A stretch of DNA of 23,745 nt, taken from Treponema sp. UBA4232 (GTDB lineage: Bacteria > Spirochaetota > Spirochaetia > Treponematales > Treponemataceae). A program made the translations under genes and the position numbers. The notes beneath the pieces were generated by a model. That model was not told the DNA's origin and made no database searches. It saw nothing but the letters and a program-made list of their open reading frames with translations. Location: NCBI GenBank assembly GCA_002396325.1, contig DGXM01000022.1, forward strand, positions 1-23,745. Direction: 5' to 3'. Within the stretch, counting starts at the first letter, position 1. Every line of letters starts with the position of its first letter. This document shows positions 1-7,592 of this stretch, piece by piece.

Positions 1-1
1 C

Positions 2-451
2 AAGCCGGAAGAGAATGTGGAGAGTACAGAACCGGAACCGGAGCCAGAGCCGGAGGAGCCAGTCGAGGAAGAGATTGTAGAAGAAGAGCTCCCCGAAGAC
101 GAGAGACCTGTGGAAGAGGACAAGCCGGAAGAGAATGTGGAGAACGCAGAGCCGGAACCAGAGCCTGAGCCTGTCGAAGAAGAGATTGTAGAAGAGGAAC
201 TCCCCGAAGAAGAAAGACCCGTGGACGAGGACAAGCCGGAAGAGAATGTGGAGAGCACAGAGCCTGAACCGGAGCCTGAGCCTGTCGAGGAAGAGATTGT
301 AGAAGAGGAACTTCCCGAAGATGAAAGACCCGTGGAAGAGGACAAGCCGGAAGAGAATGTGGAGAACGCAGAGCCGGAACCGGAGCAGGAGCCTGTCGAA
401 GAGGAGATTGTAGAAGAGGAACTCCCCGAAGAGGAAAGACCCGTGGAAGAG
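2..451 (+). repeat. In-frame tandem repeat, 111-bp (37-aa) unit
   Basis: Units starting at the codon for the Asp of DKPEENVE begin at 119, 230, 341 and 452, exactly 111 bases apart. The partial first unit is 120 bases long because of three extra residues in its Pro-Glu run. Units are nearly identical at DNA level, which suggests recent duplication or ongoing homogenisation. The spacing keeps the reading frame, so copy number can change without breaking the gene. The array starts before the window edge. Confidence 0.9.
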
Positions 452-1837
452 GACAAGCCGGCAGAAAATGTGGAGAGTGAAGAGCCTGTCACTGAAGACT
501 CGGATGGAGAGGATGTGCCGCTCGAGGAACCCGTTGAAGAAGATGAAATTCCTGCGGACAAACCCGGGGAATCAGTTGCGGAAGAGCCTGTTGAAAAGGA
601 GCCTGCACCTGCCGCGGACGATCCTGACGAAGCTGTTGAAAGCATCGAGCCTGAGATTCCCGAAAGCGACAGACCGGGAGAAGCCGTTGAACCCCACGAC
701 GGAACACCTGAGGAAGATTTGCCGGGAGAAGCGGTTGAAGAAGAGGATCCGGCTCCTGCCGATGATTTGCCGGGAGAACTGGTTGAAAATAATAATCCGT
801 TCCCGAATAAAGATCTGCCGGGTGAAGAAGTCGCCGCTGAAGAACCCATTTACGATGACAGTCTTGGAGAAGGTGTCGAATCAACAGAGCCGTTGACAGA
901 AGAACCCGTTGCAAATCTTGACGGAGTCATACCGCCCGAACGCCGCGAAAACACTGGAGTGCCTGCCGGGGACGCACAGGAGGAAACTGTTGTGAGCGTG
1001 GAGCCTCCTATTGAAAATGATCAGCCCGGAGAGATTGTGGAAAGCGAAGAATCTGTTGCAGAGGATTTGCCTGAAGAAGACAAGCCCGGTGAAAATGTCG
1101 AGAGCGAGGAAAGCGTTGAAAACGATCGTCCCGTGGAAGATGACAAGCCCTTGGAAAACGTTGTGGCCGAGGAAACTGTCGAGGATGAAATGCCTGTTGA
1201 GGAAGACCGCCCTGAAGAGAGCGTAATTCCCGAAGATGTTGTTGAGGAAGAGCCTGTCCCCGAGGATGACAGACCCGGAGAAAGCGTCGAGAGCGAGGAA
1301 AGCGTTGAAAACGAGAGACCCGTGGAAGAATACAAGCCCGAAGAAACTGTCACGCCCGAGGAAACTGCCGAGGATGAAAGGCCTGTTGAGGAAGACCGCC
1401 CCGAAGAAAGTGTTGTTCCTGAAGACGTCGTGGAAGATGAAATCCGCGAAGAGCCGCTTGCAAATCTTGAGGAAGTGGAAGAACCCGTTCCTGAAGAAAA
1501 GGACGAATCTCCGGCTGAATACGAAGCGATAATCCTTGAGCCTGCGGAAAAACAGCCGCCTGTGCCTCAGGTGAAGAGCGGTCTTTCCGGGCATATCGTA
1601 AACGAAAGCGATTTGCAGAAGAAGTTCTATTATGTGCAGATATCCACAATGGGAAGTGAGGAAGGAATTCTTTCCCTCGTCGAACAGTATAATAAGTATC
1701 CGCTCATTGCAGTTCCTAACGGAAGAGGATTGTACAAAGTCATGGTCGGTCCTCTCACTGTGGACGAATACGGAAGCGTTCTCGAAAAGTTTAGATCCTT
1801 TGGATTCAGGGATGCATTTGTCAAGAAGATAGAGTAG
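2..1837 (+). CDS. Acidic Glu/Pro repeat protein with C-terminal SPOR domain (5' partial)
   Basis: The frame is open to the left edge, so the true start lies outside the window; 611 residues are visible. Nearly all of it is low complexity, rich in Glu, Pro, Val and Asp. The first part is near-identical 37-residue units beginning DKPEENVE. After about residue 160 these decay into looser variants built on a D-x-PGE-x-VE core. The last 70 or so residues (from FYYVQIST to the end) look like a SPOR domain, the module that binds denuded septal peptidoglycan in many bacteria. No membrane segment or signal peptide is visible, so any anchor must lie upstream. A reasonable inference is an envelope protein whose acidic stalk spaces a peptidoglycan-binding head from its anchor. 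A strong terminator follows, which separates it from ispE. The SPOR call is fairly secure; the role of the repeats is inference. Confidence 0.8.
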   Translation, partial: KPEENVESTEPEPEPEPEEPVEEEIVEEELPEDERPVEEDKPEENVENAEPEPEPEPVEEEIVEEELPEEERPVDEDKPEENVESTEPEPEPEPVEEEIVEEELPEDERPVEEDKPEENVENAEPEPEQEPVEEEIVEEELPEEERPVEEDKPAENVESEEPVTEDSDGEDVPLEEPVEEDEIPADKPGESVAEEPVEKEPAPAADDPDEAVESIEPEIPESDRPGEAVEPHDGTPEEDLPGEAVEEEDPAPADDLPGELVENNNPFPNKDLPGEEVAAEEPIYDDSLGEGVESTEPLTEEPVANLDGVIPPERRENTGVPAGDAQEETVVSVEPPIENDQPGEIVESEESVAEDLPEEDKPGENVESEESVENDRPVEDDKPLENVVAEETVEDEMPVEEDRPEESVIPEDVVEEEPVPEDDRPGESVESEESVENERPVEEYKPEETVTPEETAEDERPVEEDRPEESVVPEDVVEDEIREEPLANLEEVEEPVPEEKDESPAEYEAIILEPAEKQPPVPQVKSGLSGHIVNESDLQKKFYYVQISTMGSEEGILSLVEQYNKYPLIAVPNGRGLYKVMVGPLTVDEYGSVLEKFRSFGFRDAFVKKIE

Positions 1838-1848
1838 ATTTCAAAATT

Positions 1849-1890
1849 GCCATTGTAAAAATCTTCTGTTTTTGCGATGGCTTTTTTTTT
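1849..1890 (+). terminator. Rho-independent terminator after the SPOR-domain gene
   Basis: Bases 1849-1861 pair with 1869-1881 in a 13-bp stem with two G-U wobbles and a 7-base loop, followed directly by nine T. It lies 11 bases after the stop codon and ends transcription before the ispE promoter. Confidence 0.85.
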
Positions 1891-1910
1891 CAATAAAATC
1901 AGTTTTCCCG

Positions 1911-1939
1911 TTGACACTCTCCCCTGAAAATGATATTGT
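1911..1939 (+). promoter_or_regulatory. Sigma-70-type promoter for ispE, very close to the start codon
   Basis: A perfect -35 box TTGACA (1911-1916) is followed by a 17-base spacer and the -10 box TATTGT (1934-1939), which carries the extended TG-n motif at 1931-1932. Transcription would start at about 1946-1948, at the ATG itself. No Shine-Dalgarno sequence precedes the ATG. Confidence 0.65.
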
Positions 1940-1947
1940 AGAAACGT

Positions 1948-2829
1948 ATGCGGCAAAGTATAACAGTCTTGGCTCCCGCGAAAATCAACCTGGGTCTCTC
2001 AGTGTTTCCTCGTAGGGAAGACGGTTATCACGACATACAGAGCATTTTTACAACGGTCAATCTTTGCGACAGGATTTTTGTCGAACGTTGGCCTGAGAAA
2101 GATGTTTGTCTTGTCGATTGCAAGGGAATGGATCTTCCAAAGGAAAATACATTCACAAAAGCATACAAAGCTTTCTGCGTGCTGACCGGAATACGGGATG
2201 GTGTCCACGTGACTGTGGAAAAACACATACCTGCCGGCGGTGGATTGGGGGGCGGATCAAGTGATTCATCTTCATTTATTCAATCCATTGATATTTTATT
2301 TGGTACTCAGTTAGATTCATCTGCTTGGGGTTATATTTCAAGTCAGGTCGGCAGTGATGTTTTTTTCTTTTCTGCTGCATTGCAAAGAGAAAAGAAATTA
2401 TTGAATGGGAGAGTTTTTTCCGCGGTTGTTGAAGGGCGAGGCGAAAGGATTTATCCAATAGAGAGCCGTACAGATTTGTGGGTTCTTTTGGTTTTTCCCG
2501 GAGTATTTGTTTCGACCGCAGAGGCGTATGCCTTGGTTGACGCAAATATGAAGTCTTGCTCCAGGATGTCAATCCAGAGAGACAGACTGGTGAATTCTTA
2601 CAACGGTCCGGTACGGGAATGGTTTTTCAGTAACGATTTTGCAACTCCAGTAGTGGGGCGGTATCCCAAAATTCAACAGGCACTGAATTCCTTAAAGGGA
2701 TGTGGTGCAGATTTTGTTGATATGTCGGGTTCGGGATCAACGGTGTTTGGTATCTTTGAGAAAGAAGATAATGCTGTTTCTGCCTATGAGGCTATCGCCA
2801 GACAATGGTGTTCCGTGCTTGTACATTAG
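1948..2829 (+). CDS. ispE: 4-diphosphocytidyl-2-C-methyl-D-erythritol kinase
   Basis: IspE phosphorylates CDP-methylerythritol with ATP in the methylerythritol phosphate route to isoprenoids, in the cytoplasm. The 293-residue protein has the usual length. The N-terminal APAKINL (Lys11 matches the conserved active-site lysine) is followed by the GHMP-kinase ATP loop PAGGGLGGGSSDS at about 95-107. The expected catalytic aspartate is Asp137 in GSDVFFF, and the C-terminal glycine motif SGSGSTVFG is present. The start at 1948 fits the family N-terminus. No ribosome-binding site is visible, and the promoter ends 8 bases before the ATG, so translation may be leaderless. spoVG follows after 14 bases, so the two are probably cotranscribed. 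Confidence 0.95.
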   Translation: MRQSITVLAPAKINLGLSVFPRREDGYHDIQSIFTTVNLCDRIFVERWPEKDVCLVDCKGMDLPKENTFTKAYKAFCVLTGIRDGVHVTVEKHIPAGGGLGGGSSDSSSFIQSIDILFGTQLDSSAWGYISSQVGSDVFFFSAALQREKKLLNGRVFSAVVEGRGERIYPIESRTDLWVLLVFPGVFVSTAEAYALVDANMKSCSRMSIQRDRLVNSYNGPVREWFFSNDFATPVVGRYPKIQQALNSLKGCGADFVDMSGSGSTVFGIFEKEDNAVSAYEAIARQWCSVLVH

Positions 2830-2843
2830 ATACAGGAGGAATA

Positions 2844-3128
2844 ATGCAAGTAACTGAAATCCGGATTCGGAAGGTTGGGGGAGAGGGAAAACTCAAGGCT
2901 TACGTGACAGTGACGTTTGACAACTGTTTTGTCGTTCACAACGTGAAGATTATTGAAGGCAAAACCGGGGTGTTTATCGCCATGCCGAGTCGTAAGACCG
3001 CCAGCGGAGAATACAAGGATGTGGCTCATCCCATAAGTATGGAATTCCGCAATGAGCTGCAGGAAAAAATAGTGTCTGAATACGATGCAGGGCACTTTGA
3101 GGAAGTTGTAGTCGGTTCTGAAGAATAA
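2844..3128 (+). CDS. spoVG: SpoVG family RNA/DNA-binding regulator
   Basis: This 94-residue protein matches SpoVG in length and sequence: MQVTEIRIRKV at the start, the central FDNCFVVHNVKIIEG segment, and the FIAMPSRK motif followed by HPI. SpoVG proteins are small site-specific nucleic-acid-binding regulators in Firmicutes and spirochaetes; the Borrelia homologue is known to bind DNA and RNA. The start at 2844 is set by a strong AGGAGG at 2834-2839; an upstream in-frame extension to 2805 lies inside ispE and has no ribosome-binding site. It is 14 bases after ispE and probably shares its message. What it regulates here cannot be told from the sequence. Confidence 0.95.
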   Translation: MQVTEIRIRKVGGEGKLKAYVTVTFDNCFVVHNVKIIEGKTGVFIAMPSRKTASGEYKDVAHPISMEFRNELQEKIVSEYDAGHFEEVVVGSEE

Positions 3129-3141
3129 CAGAAGGGCCGTT

Positions 3142-3149
3142 GCTATATT
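3142..3149 (+). promoter_or_regulatory. Candidate extended -10 promoter for tRNA-Gln
   Basis: The sequence TG-C-TATATT is a good extended -10 element, ending 7 bases before the tRNA's first base, the right distance for a start at the mature 5' end. No clear -35 is present. Cotranscription from ispE-spoVG is also possible. Confidence 0.45.
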
Positions 3150-3156
3150 TTGATTT

Positions 3157-3229
3157 TGGGACGTCGTCAAGTGGTAAGACAACGGCTTTTGGTGCCGTCA
3201 TTCCGCTGGTTCGAATCCAGCCGTCCCAG
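3157..3229 (+). tRNA. tRNA-Gln, anticodon UUG
   Basis: The 73 bases fold into a standard cloverleaf. The acceptor arms are TGGGACG and CGTCCCA, with the weak first U-A pair typical of tRNA-Gln. The D arm closes with GTC/GAC. The anticodon stem ACGGC/GCCGT encloses the loop TTTTGGT, which gives anticodon TTG. The T arm is GCTGG-TTCGAAT-CCAGC. The discriminator base is G and the 3' CCA is not encoded, so a CCA-adding enzyme is required. It lies between spoVG and rplY, all on the same strand. Confidence 0.95.
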
Positions 3230-3274
3230 TTTACATATAGTGTAAGTATTTTTTTTCGTAAGGAGTTCTTTATT

Positions 3275-3829
3275 ATGGAACAGTTTGTTATTAATGCAAA
3301 AACAAGAAGTGAGACTGGAAAAGCATGTGCCAAACGTCTGCGTAATCAGGGTAGGATTCCAGCGATTGCCTATAATGAAAACGGCCAGTCAATTATGCTC
3401 GATATTGATGCATCTGAGTTTTCAAAGGCTTGGAGATCAATCACAAAGACAACTCTTGTCAATTTGAAAATCGATGGTCAGGACAATCAGGCTTATATTA
3501 AAGATACTGAATATGACATAAAGACCGACCGCAGCCTTCATGCAGACTTCCACATCGTAAGCGGAAACAAGCCTGTTACAGCAGTCCTCAAGATTCGTCT
3601 TGCAGGAAATCCTGCCGGTGTTCTCAAGGGTGGTTTCATGGTAAAGCACGTTCCCGATGTAAAGCTCAAGGCTCTTCCTGCTGATATGCCCGCTTCCGTA
3701 ACTGCCGATGTTTCCGCATTGGAGATTGGAGGAAAGTTTGCAATCAAGGATCTCAATCTCAGCGACAAAATCACGGTTCTCTCAAATCCTGAGTCTCTGG
3801 TGGTGACAATCGCTCCTCCCAAGAAATGA
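3275..3829 (+). CDS. rplY: 50S ribosomal protein L25 (general stress protein Ctc form)
   Basis: L25 binds 5S rRNA in the large ribosomal subunit. At 184 residues this is the long, two-domain Ctc/TL5 type. The N-terminal 5S-binding domain covers about residues 3-90 and contains RSETGKACAKRLRNQGRIPA. A C-terminal beta domain runs from about 95 to the end, with LKALPADMPASVTADVSAL. The start at 3275 has AAGGAG at 3260-3265; the frame is open further upstream, but that extension runs through the tRNA gene and is not plausible. It begins 45 bases after the tRNA with no evident promoter of its own, so it may be cotranscribed with the tRNA or ispE-spoVG. Confidence 0.95.
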   Translation: MEQFVINAKTRSETGKACAKRLRNQGRIPAIAYNENGQSIMLDIDASEFSKAWRSITKTTLVNLKIDGQDNQAYIKDTEYDIKTDRSLHADFHIVSGNKPVTAVLKIRLAGNPAGVLKGGFMVKHVPDVKLKALPADMPASVTADVSALEIGGKFAIKDLNLSDKITVLSNPESLVVTIAPPKK

Positions 3830-3830
3830 T

Positions 3831-3865
3831 AGGAAGCTCTAAAGACTCATTTTTTAGAGATGCCC
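3831..3865 (+). repeat. Imperfect palindromic element, copy 1 (CTCTAAA / TTTAGAG)
   Basis: CTCTAAA (3837-3843) pairs with TTTAGAG (3853-3859), with AGGAAG and ATGCCC on the flanks. It starts two bases after the rplY stop codon. Nearly the same sequence recurs at 16118-16153, which marks a dispersed repeat rather than a chance hairpin. It could also stabilise the 3' end of the rplY message. Confidence 0.7.
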
Positions 3866-3970
3866 GATAACAATCACAGCAGGGCTGATTAAGATACGAG
3901 AGATGTAACCGTTTTTTTTAACTGCAGGTTCGGTTCTCTTCGGGTTCGGAAAAGTTCTGTATGTTTGGAG

Positions 3971-4009
3971 ACACAGATTCTGCCTCAGGGTGGGTCTGTG
4001 TTTTTTTTT
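3971..4009 (+). terminator. Rho-independent terminator directly upstream of tilS
   Basis: ACACAGA (3971-3977) pairs with TCTGTGT (3995-4001), extended by two G-U pairs and one C-G pair. A run of nine T (4001-4009) follows. It ends 8 bases before a GGAGG (4018-4022) and 28 bases before the likely tilS start. It could end rplY transcription or act as an attenuator for tilS. Confidence 0.75.
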
Positions 4010-4037
4010 GCCGCCATGGAGGTTTTCTGCAATCAAA

Positions 4038-5411
4038 ATGGAAGACATAATCAGTTTTGTGGAAAATCGCGTCCGCAGGGAATTGGAAGCATTTGGAGTT
4101 GACTTTTCATCGCGCACTGCCATAGGGGCTGCCGTAAGCGGAGGTGCCGACTCAATCGCACTGCTCACGGCTTTGAGCCGCCTTTTGCCCGAAAACTGCA
4201 CACTGAAAGTCATAACCGTGAATCACAACATCCGTGCCGCAGAGGAAACCGAGGGAGATGCGTCTTTTGTGCAGGAATACTGCCGCAAATTGGGAGTCCA
4301 GTGCGCCCGTCACGATGTGGTCCGGGGAACAGTGGAAAAAATCGCCCTTGAACGGGGACTTGGCATTGAAGAAGCCGCAAGAAATGTAAGATACGAGGCC
4401 TTTGAAACTTTCATCCGCTGCTCGTCGGTCAGCTGCCTCTGTCTGGCCCACAATAAAAATGACCAGATAGAAACCGTGCTCATGCGTTTTTTGTCAGGAG
4501 GTGATTCCTCATCTCTTTCCGGGATTCCCAAAAAAAGAGATAAATATTTAAGACCCCTTCTTTCAGTCAGCAGAAGCGAAATCGAGTCCTATCTTTCGGT
4601 GCAGGGCATCCCGTACAGAACCGACAGCACAAACAGCGACACATCGCTTTTAAGAAACAGAATCAGAAATCATCTTATGCCTTTGCTTGACACGGAATTT
4701 CCAGGCTGGAACAACGCGGTGTGGTCTTTATCCCAGAAAATGCATGATGATGCCGCCGCCGTTGATTTTTTGTCCGACTCCGCATTGGAAACAATTGCGT
4801 GGAAAGATGAGGATGAAGGAATTTCGTTCGACCGGTATTTTTTCTCCGTTCAGCAGTCTGCTGTAAAAAGAAGGCTTTTGTACAGGGCTTTTACTGCGGC
4901 AGGTCCCTCTTCACGGGTTCCCTACGGTCTTATCGAGCGTGTCATCGGTCTTTCGTCATCAAGCGGGTGGCATGAAGAGGCTTCAGGAATCGAAGTGTTC
5001 TGCAAAGATGCACGGATTTTTGTTCAAAAAGCAAGAAAACTAGCGACAGAAAGCGGATTCTTTGTTATAATAGAAAAAGATGGAATGTATCCTGTGGGGG
5101 ACTGCATTCTTTCGGTGAGCCGGTGCGGTTCAGACATGGTTTTGTCGTCGCAGAAAAAAGGTTTCCCGAAAAGTGTAATTTCCTTGGCCGGTCTTGGTTT
5201 TCCTTTTGTATGCCGCAGCCGCCAGAGTGATGACTCCATCAAGTCTGCGGACGGTTCCATGAAATCTGTTTCGAAGATTCTTGAGGACTGGAAATGCGGA
5301 TCCATGAAAGACGATGTTCCCGTGATTCAAAACGTGGGAGTTCCCGGTCAGCCTTTGGTGTGTCTGTGGGGATCCCTGCTTGGATTCAGGAATTGGATAG
5401 TAAAGGGATGA
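4038..5411 (+). CDS. tilS: tRNA(Ile)-lysidine synthase
   Basis: TilS attaches lysine to C34 of the CAU-anticodon isoleucine tRNA, so that it reads AUA; it uses ATP and is normally essential. The 457-residue protein has the PP-loop SGGADS at 34-39, the expected VNHNIR segment, and the family pattern GIPYRTDSTN followed by LLRNRIRNHLMPLL. The start is the ATG at 4038; an in-frame GTG at 3990 would run through a terminator hairpin. The only good Shine-Dalgarno, GGAGG at 4018-4022, is 15 bases from this ATG, longer than usual, and no in-frame start lies between. The C-terminal third is diverged, as is common in the family. It is the first gene of a tight cluster; the next gene starts 2 bases after its stop. 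Confidence 0.93.
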   Translation: MEDIISFVENRVRRELEAFGVDFSSRTAIGAAVSGGADSIALLTALSRLLPENCTLKVITVNHNIRAAEETEGDASFVQEYCRKLGVQCARHDVVRGTVEKIALERGLGIEEAARNVRYEAFETFIRCSSVSCLCLAHNKNDQIETVLMRFLSGGDSSSLSGIPKKRDKYLRPLLSVSRSEIESYLSVQGIPYRTDSTNSDTSLLRNRIRNHLMPLLDTEFPGWNNAVWSLSQKMHDDAAAVDFLSDSALETIAWKDEDEGISFDRYFFSVQQSAVKRRLLYRAFTAAGPSSRVPYGLIERVIGLSSSSGWHEEASGIEVFCKDARIFVQKARKLATESGFFVIIEKDGMYPVGDCILSVSRCGSDMVLSSQKKGFPKSVISLAGLGFPFVCRSRQSDDSIKSADGSMKSVSKILEDWKCGSMKDDVPVIQNVGVPGQPLVCLWGSLLGFRNWIVKG

Positions 5412-5413
5412 TT

Positions 5414-7579
5414 ATGAAAAGATTTTTGCACGTTGCGGCCACTGTTCTGGCCCTGAGTCTTGTGTCGCTGCCGGTGTCCGGTGCGGATTATTACGGTTCC
5501 GGAGATTCTCTTGAAGATTCCGCCTATATGGCAAACAGGAGAACCGCCCTCCGATGTCTTACGCTTGCAAAGGATTATGCCGCCGCTGCCAATTGGAATT
5601 CCGTTGTTTCCCAGGTGAGCATGGGCATTTCTTACGACTCTCACATTTCCGATCTGTGGTATATGCTTGCAGTCGCCGCCAACAATCAGGGAAAGACGAA
5701 AGCTGTTGTTGCTTCATACGTGGAAAGGGCCATTAATGAAGCTCAGTGGGTTGACTACAACCGTGACGCAGCAAGAATCCTTTATGCCGACATTCTTTCC
5801 GACACCCTCCGTTATGCAGATGTTTTTGCGGTTCTTGACGGAGATGCCAGATACTCAATGAACGAGTGTTACGTCAACGCACCGCGCATTTATTCCTCCG
5901 ATGCCGATTATATCCGTGCGAAGGCCCTGTACCGTCTTGGAGACCCTGCTTCCGTGGAACAGGCAAGGAAGAAAATCGACGATGCCAGAAAGATGTATCC
6001 CGCAGACATAAGATTCCCGATTCTCTTTTTCACGTATGAAAATCCTGCCGTAGTCAATGCCGACATGACACGCATCGCACGTATTTTCATCGCACAGATT
6101 CTTGAGCACAGCGGAGCCTATTACGACGGACATTCAGCAGCTTCAACAACCGAAATGGAGATTCTTGCGGTTCCGTTTGCAGATGCCCAGACCCGGACAT
6201 ATCTTTTGCGCTCATTTTCTGCAAGAGGCCTCCGTCATCCCCGGTATGCCATCCTTGCACAGCAGTACGGACTTTTAACTCAAAAACAGGCACTTGAATA
6301 TATAGAAGATTTTGCAGACAGTCAGATTTCTTACGATGTGCTCACATCCTTCCTTGCGGAAATCACCGATGCCGATGTGAAAAAATCCGCAGCTTCTTAT
6401 CTCAAGGCTTACAACGGACTTATTGCCCGTGACACTGACGGCGACAAAATCCGCAATCTTTACGTGCAGTACGAACGCGGAAGACCGCAGTCTGTCTATT
6501 ACGACAGAAATCAGGACGGCGTTTACGAATGGAGCATCGACTGTGATTTCGGTACTCCTGTAAAAGGTTCCGTCTATTCTCAGCGCATGGATTTTACGTG
6601 GGGTGCTTTCCCTTCTTTGAGGACTGTCCGCTTCAAAAAAGAGGATGGCTCTGTTGACCAGTCTTATTCGCTGGTTCCCGGCAAGGCCCAGTGGACTCCT
6701 TTGCGCATGGTTTTGAATCAGGAAATCGGAAGACCTGCGGGGGTCTCGTTCTACTTCCCGGAAATCAATGAAGGCCAGGAGGAACTGGGGTCGGCTTTTC
6801 TTTTGGATGCGGCTTCCTCCATTACAGTCACAAGCAGTGAAAGAAAAGATTCTACAATAGAATTCATCGTTCTTGACGGACAGATTCAGATTGCCCGTTA
6901 TATGCAGGGAAACCGTCAGTATGCGCAGGCGGAATTTGTGAACGGGGTGCCTTCGTTGCGCGTGGTTGACTCAAACGGCGACGGTGTGTACGAAACGACG
7001 GAATTCTACGGGGAAGACACCACAGGTCAGATGGAAACCCACTCACTTGAGGAAGAGCAGACCATTATGACAAATCTTTTCGGAAAGCCTTCAAACGGAG
7101 CCGGCTATTATCTGCGCATGATTCAGATAGACACTGGAAAGCCTGACACGATAAGCGACTTTACCGAGGAATATCTGCCCCGCGGCGGAAAAATCACTTC
7201 GTATGACACAAACGGCGACGGAAGCTGGGATGTGCGTGCTGTGCGCCAGTCAAGAAATGCGGAAGACCCTTCTGCCCCTGTTGTGGAAGAGGCATTGTTC
7301 TTCGATGCAAACAACGACTTGGTGCGCATTACTTCAGAAAACGGAATCCCCGTTCAAGTTACGGTTGGTCTTAAATCCGAGGCCGTGATTGAGGATGACT
7401 CGTTCCGCTTCTACTGGATAGGCGAAAAGGGAAGCCCGGCACTTGCAAAGAAAGCACTCCAGACTCTGAACGCCCAGAACACCCAGGGAAAGAGCATGAT
7501 TGTTTCCACGAGCGACGGCAGTGAAGAGGCCCTTGTGATCCGTATTGGGGAACTGAACTGCGGAAAGTTGATCCACTAG
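5414..7579 (+). CDS. Exported protein with helical N-terminal repeats and EF-hand-like loops
   Basis: The 721-residue product begins with a classical signal peptide (MKRF, a hydrophobic run, then VSGA before DYYGS), so it should be exported. Residues 30-250 or so look alpha-helical and TPR-like. The C-terminal half carries Asp-rich loops of EF-hand type, D-x-[DN]-x-D-G-x-x-[DE], at about 364, 519 and 598. Less complete versions lie near 340 and 631. Such loops commonly bind calcium; that is inference here. I do not recognise the family. The ATG at 5414 has AAAGGG six bases upstream; an ATG at 5408 overlaps the tilS stop but lacks spacing. It is two bases from tilS and 13 from the downstream protease lipoprotein, so it is probably cotranscribed with both. 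Confidence 0.8.
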   Translation: MKRFLHVAATVLALSLVSLPVSGADYYGSGDSLEDSAYMANRRTALRCLTLAKDYAAAANWNSVVSQVSMGISYDSHISDLWYMLAVAANNQGKTKAVVASYVERAINEAQWVDYNRDAARILYADILSDTLRYADVFAVLDGDARYSMNECYVNAPRIYSSDADYIRAKALYRLGDPASVEQARKKIDDARKMYPADIRFPILFFTYENPAVVNADMTRIARIFIAQILEHSGAYYDGHSAASTTEMEILAVPFADAQTRTYLLRSFSARGLRHPRYAILAQQYGLLTQKQALEYIEDFADSQISYDVLTSFLAEITDADVKKSAASYLKAYNGLIARDTDGDKIRNLYVQYERGRPQSVYYDRNQDGVYEWSIDCDFGTPVKGSVYSQRMDFTWGAFPSLRTVRFKKEDGSVDQSYSLVPGKAQWTPLRMVLNQEIGRPAGVSFYFPEINEGQEELGSAFLLDAASSITVTSSERKDSTIEFIVLDGQIQIARYMQGNRQYAQAEFVNGVPSLRVVDSNGDGVYETTEFYGEDTTGQMETHSLEEEQTIMTNLFGKPSNGAGYYLRMIQIDTGKPDTISDFTEEYLPRGGKITSYDTNGDGSWDVRAVRQSRNAEDPSAPVVEEALFFDANNDLVRITSENGIPVQVTVGLKSEAVIEDDSFRFYWIGEKGSPALAKKALQTLNAQNTQGKSMIVSTSDGSEEALVIRIGELNCGKLIH

Positions 7580-7592
7580 GCCGGTGTCTCTG

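Noticed and set aside
881..1594. Long minus-strand open frame (237 codons) opposite the SPOR-domain gene
   Set aside because: Glu- and Pro-rich codons read backwards rarely give stops, so long antisense frames are expected. The product is a low-complexity Phe/Arg-rich sequence with no recognisable domain.
2805..2843. N-terminal extension of SpoVG
   Set aside because: It overlaps the ispE end, lacks a ribosome-binding site and does not match the family N-terminus; AGGAGG supports 2844.
3140..3274. N-terminal extension of L25
   Set aside because: The extension would translate the tRNA-Gln gene. AAGGAG and family alignment support 3275.
3900..4009. SRP RNA, 6S RNA or tmRNA in the gap before tilS
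   Set aside because: The hallmark motifs I know, such as the SRP GGAAG/AGCAG loop or the tmRNA alanine-tRNA ends, are absent. An unknown small RNA remains possible and is raised in the findings.
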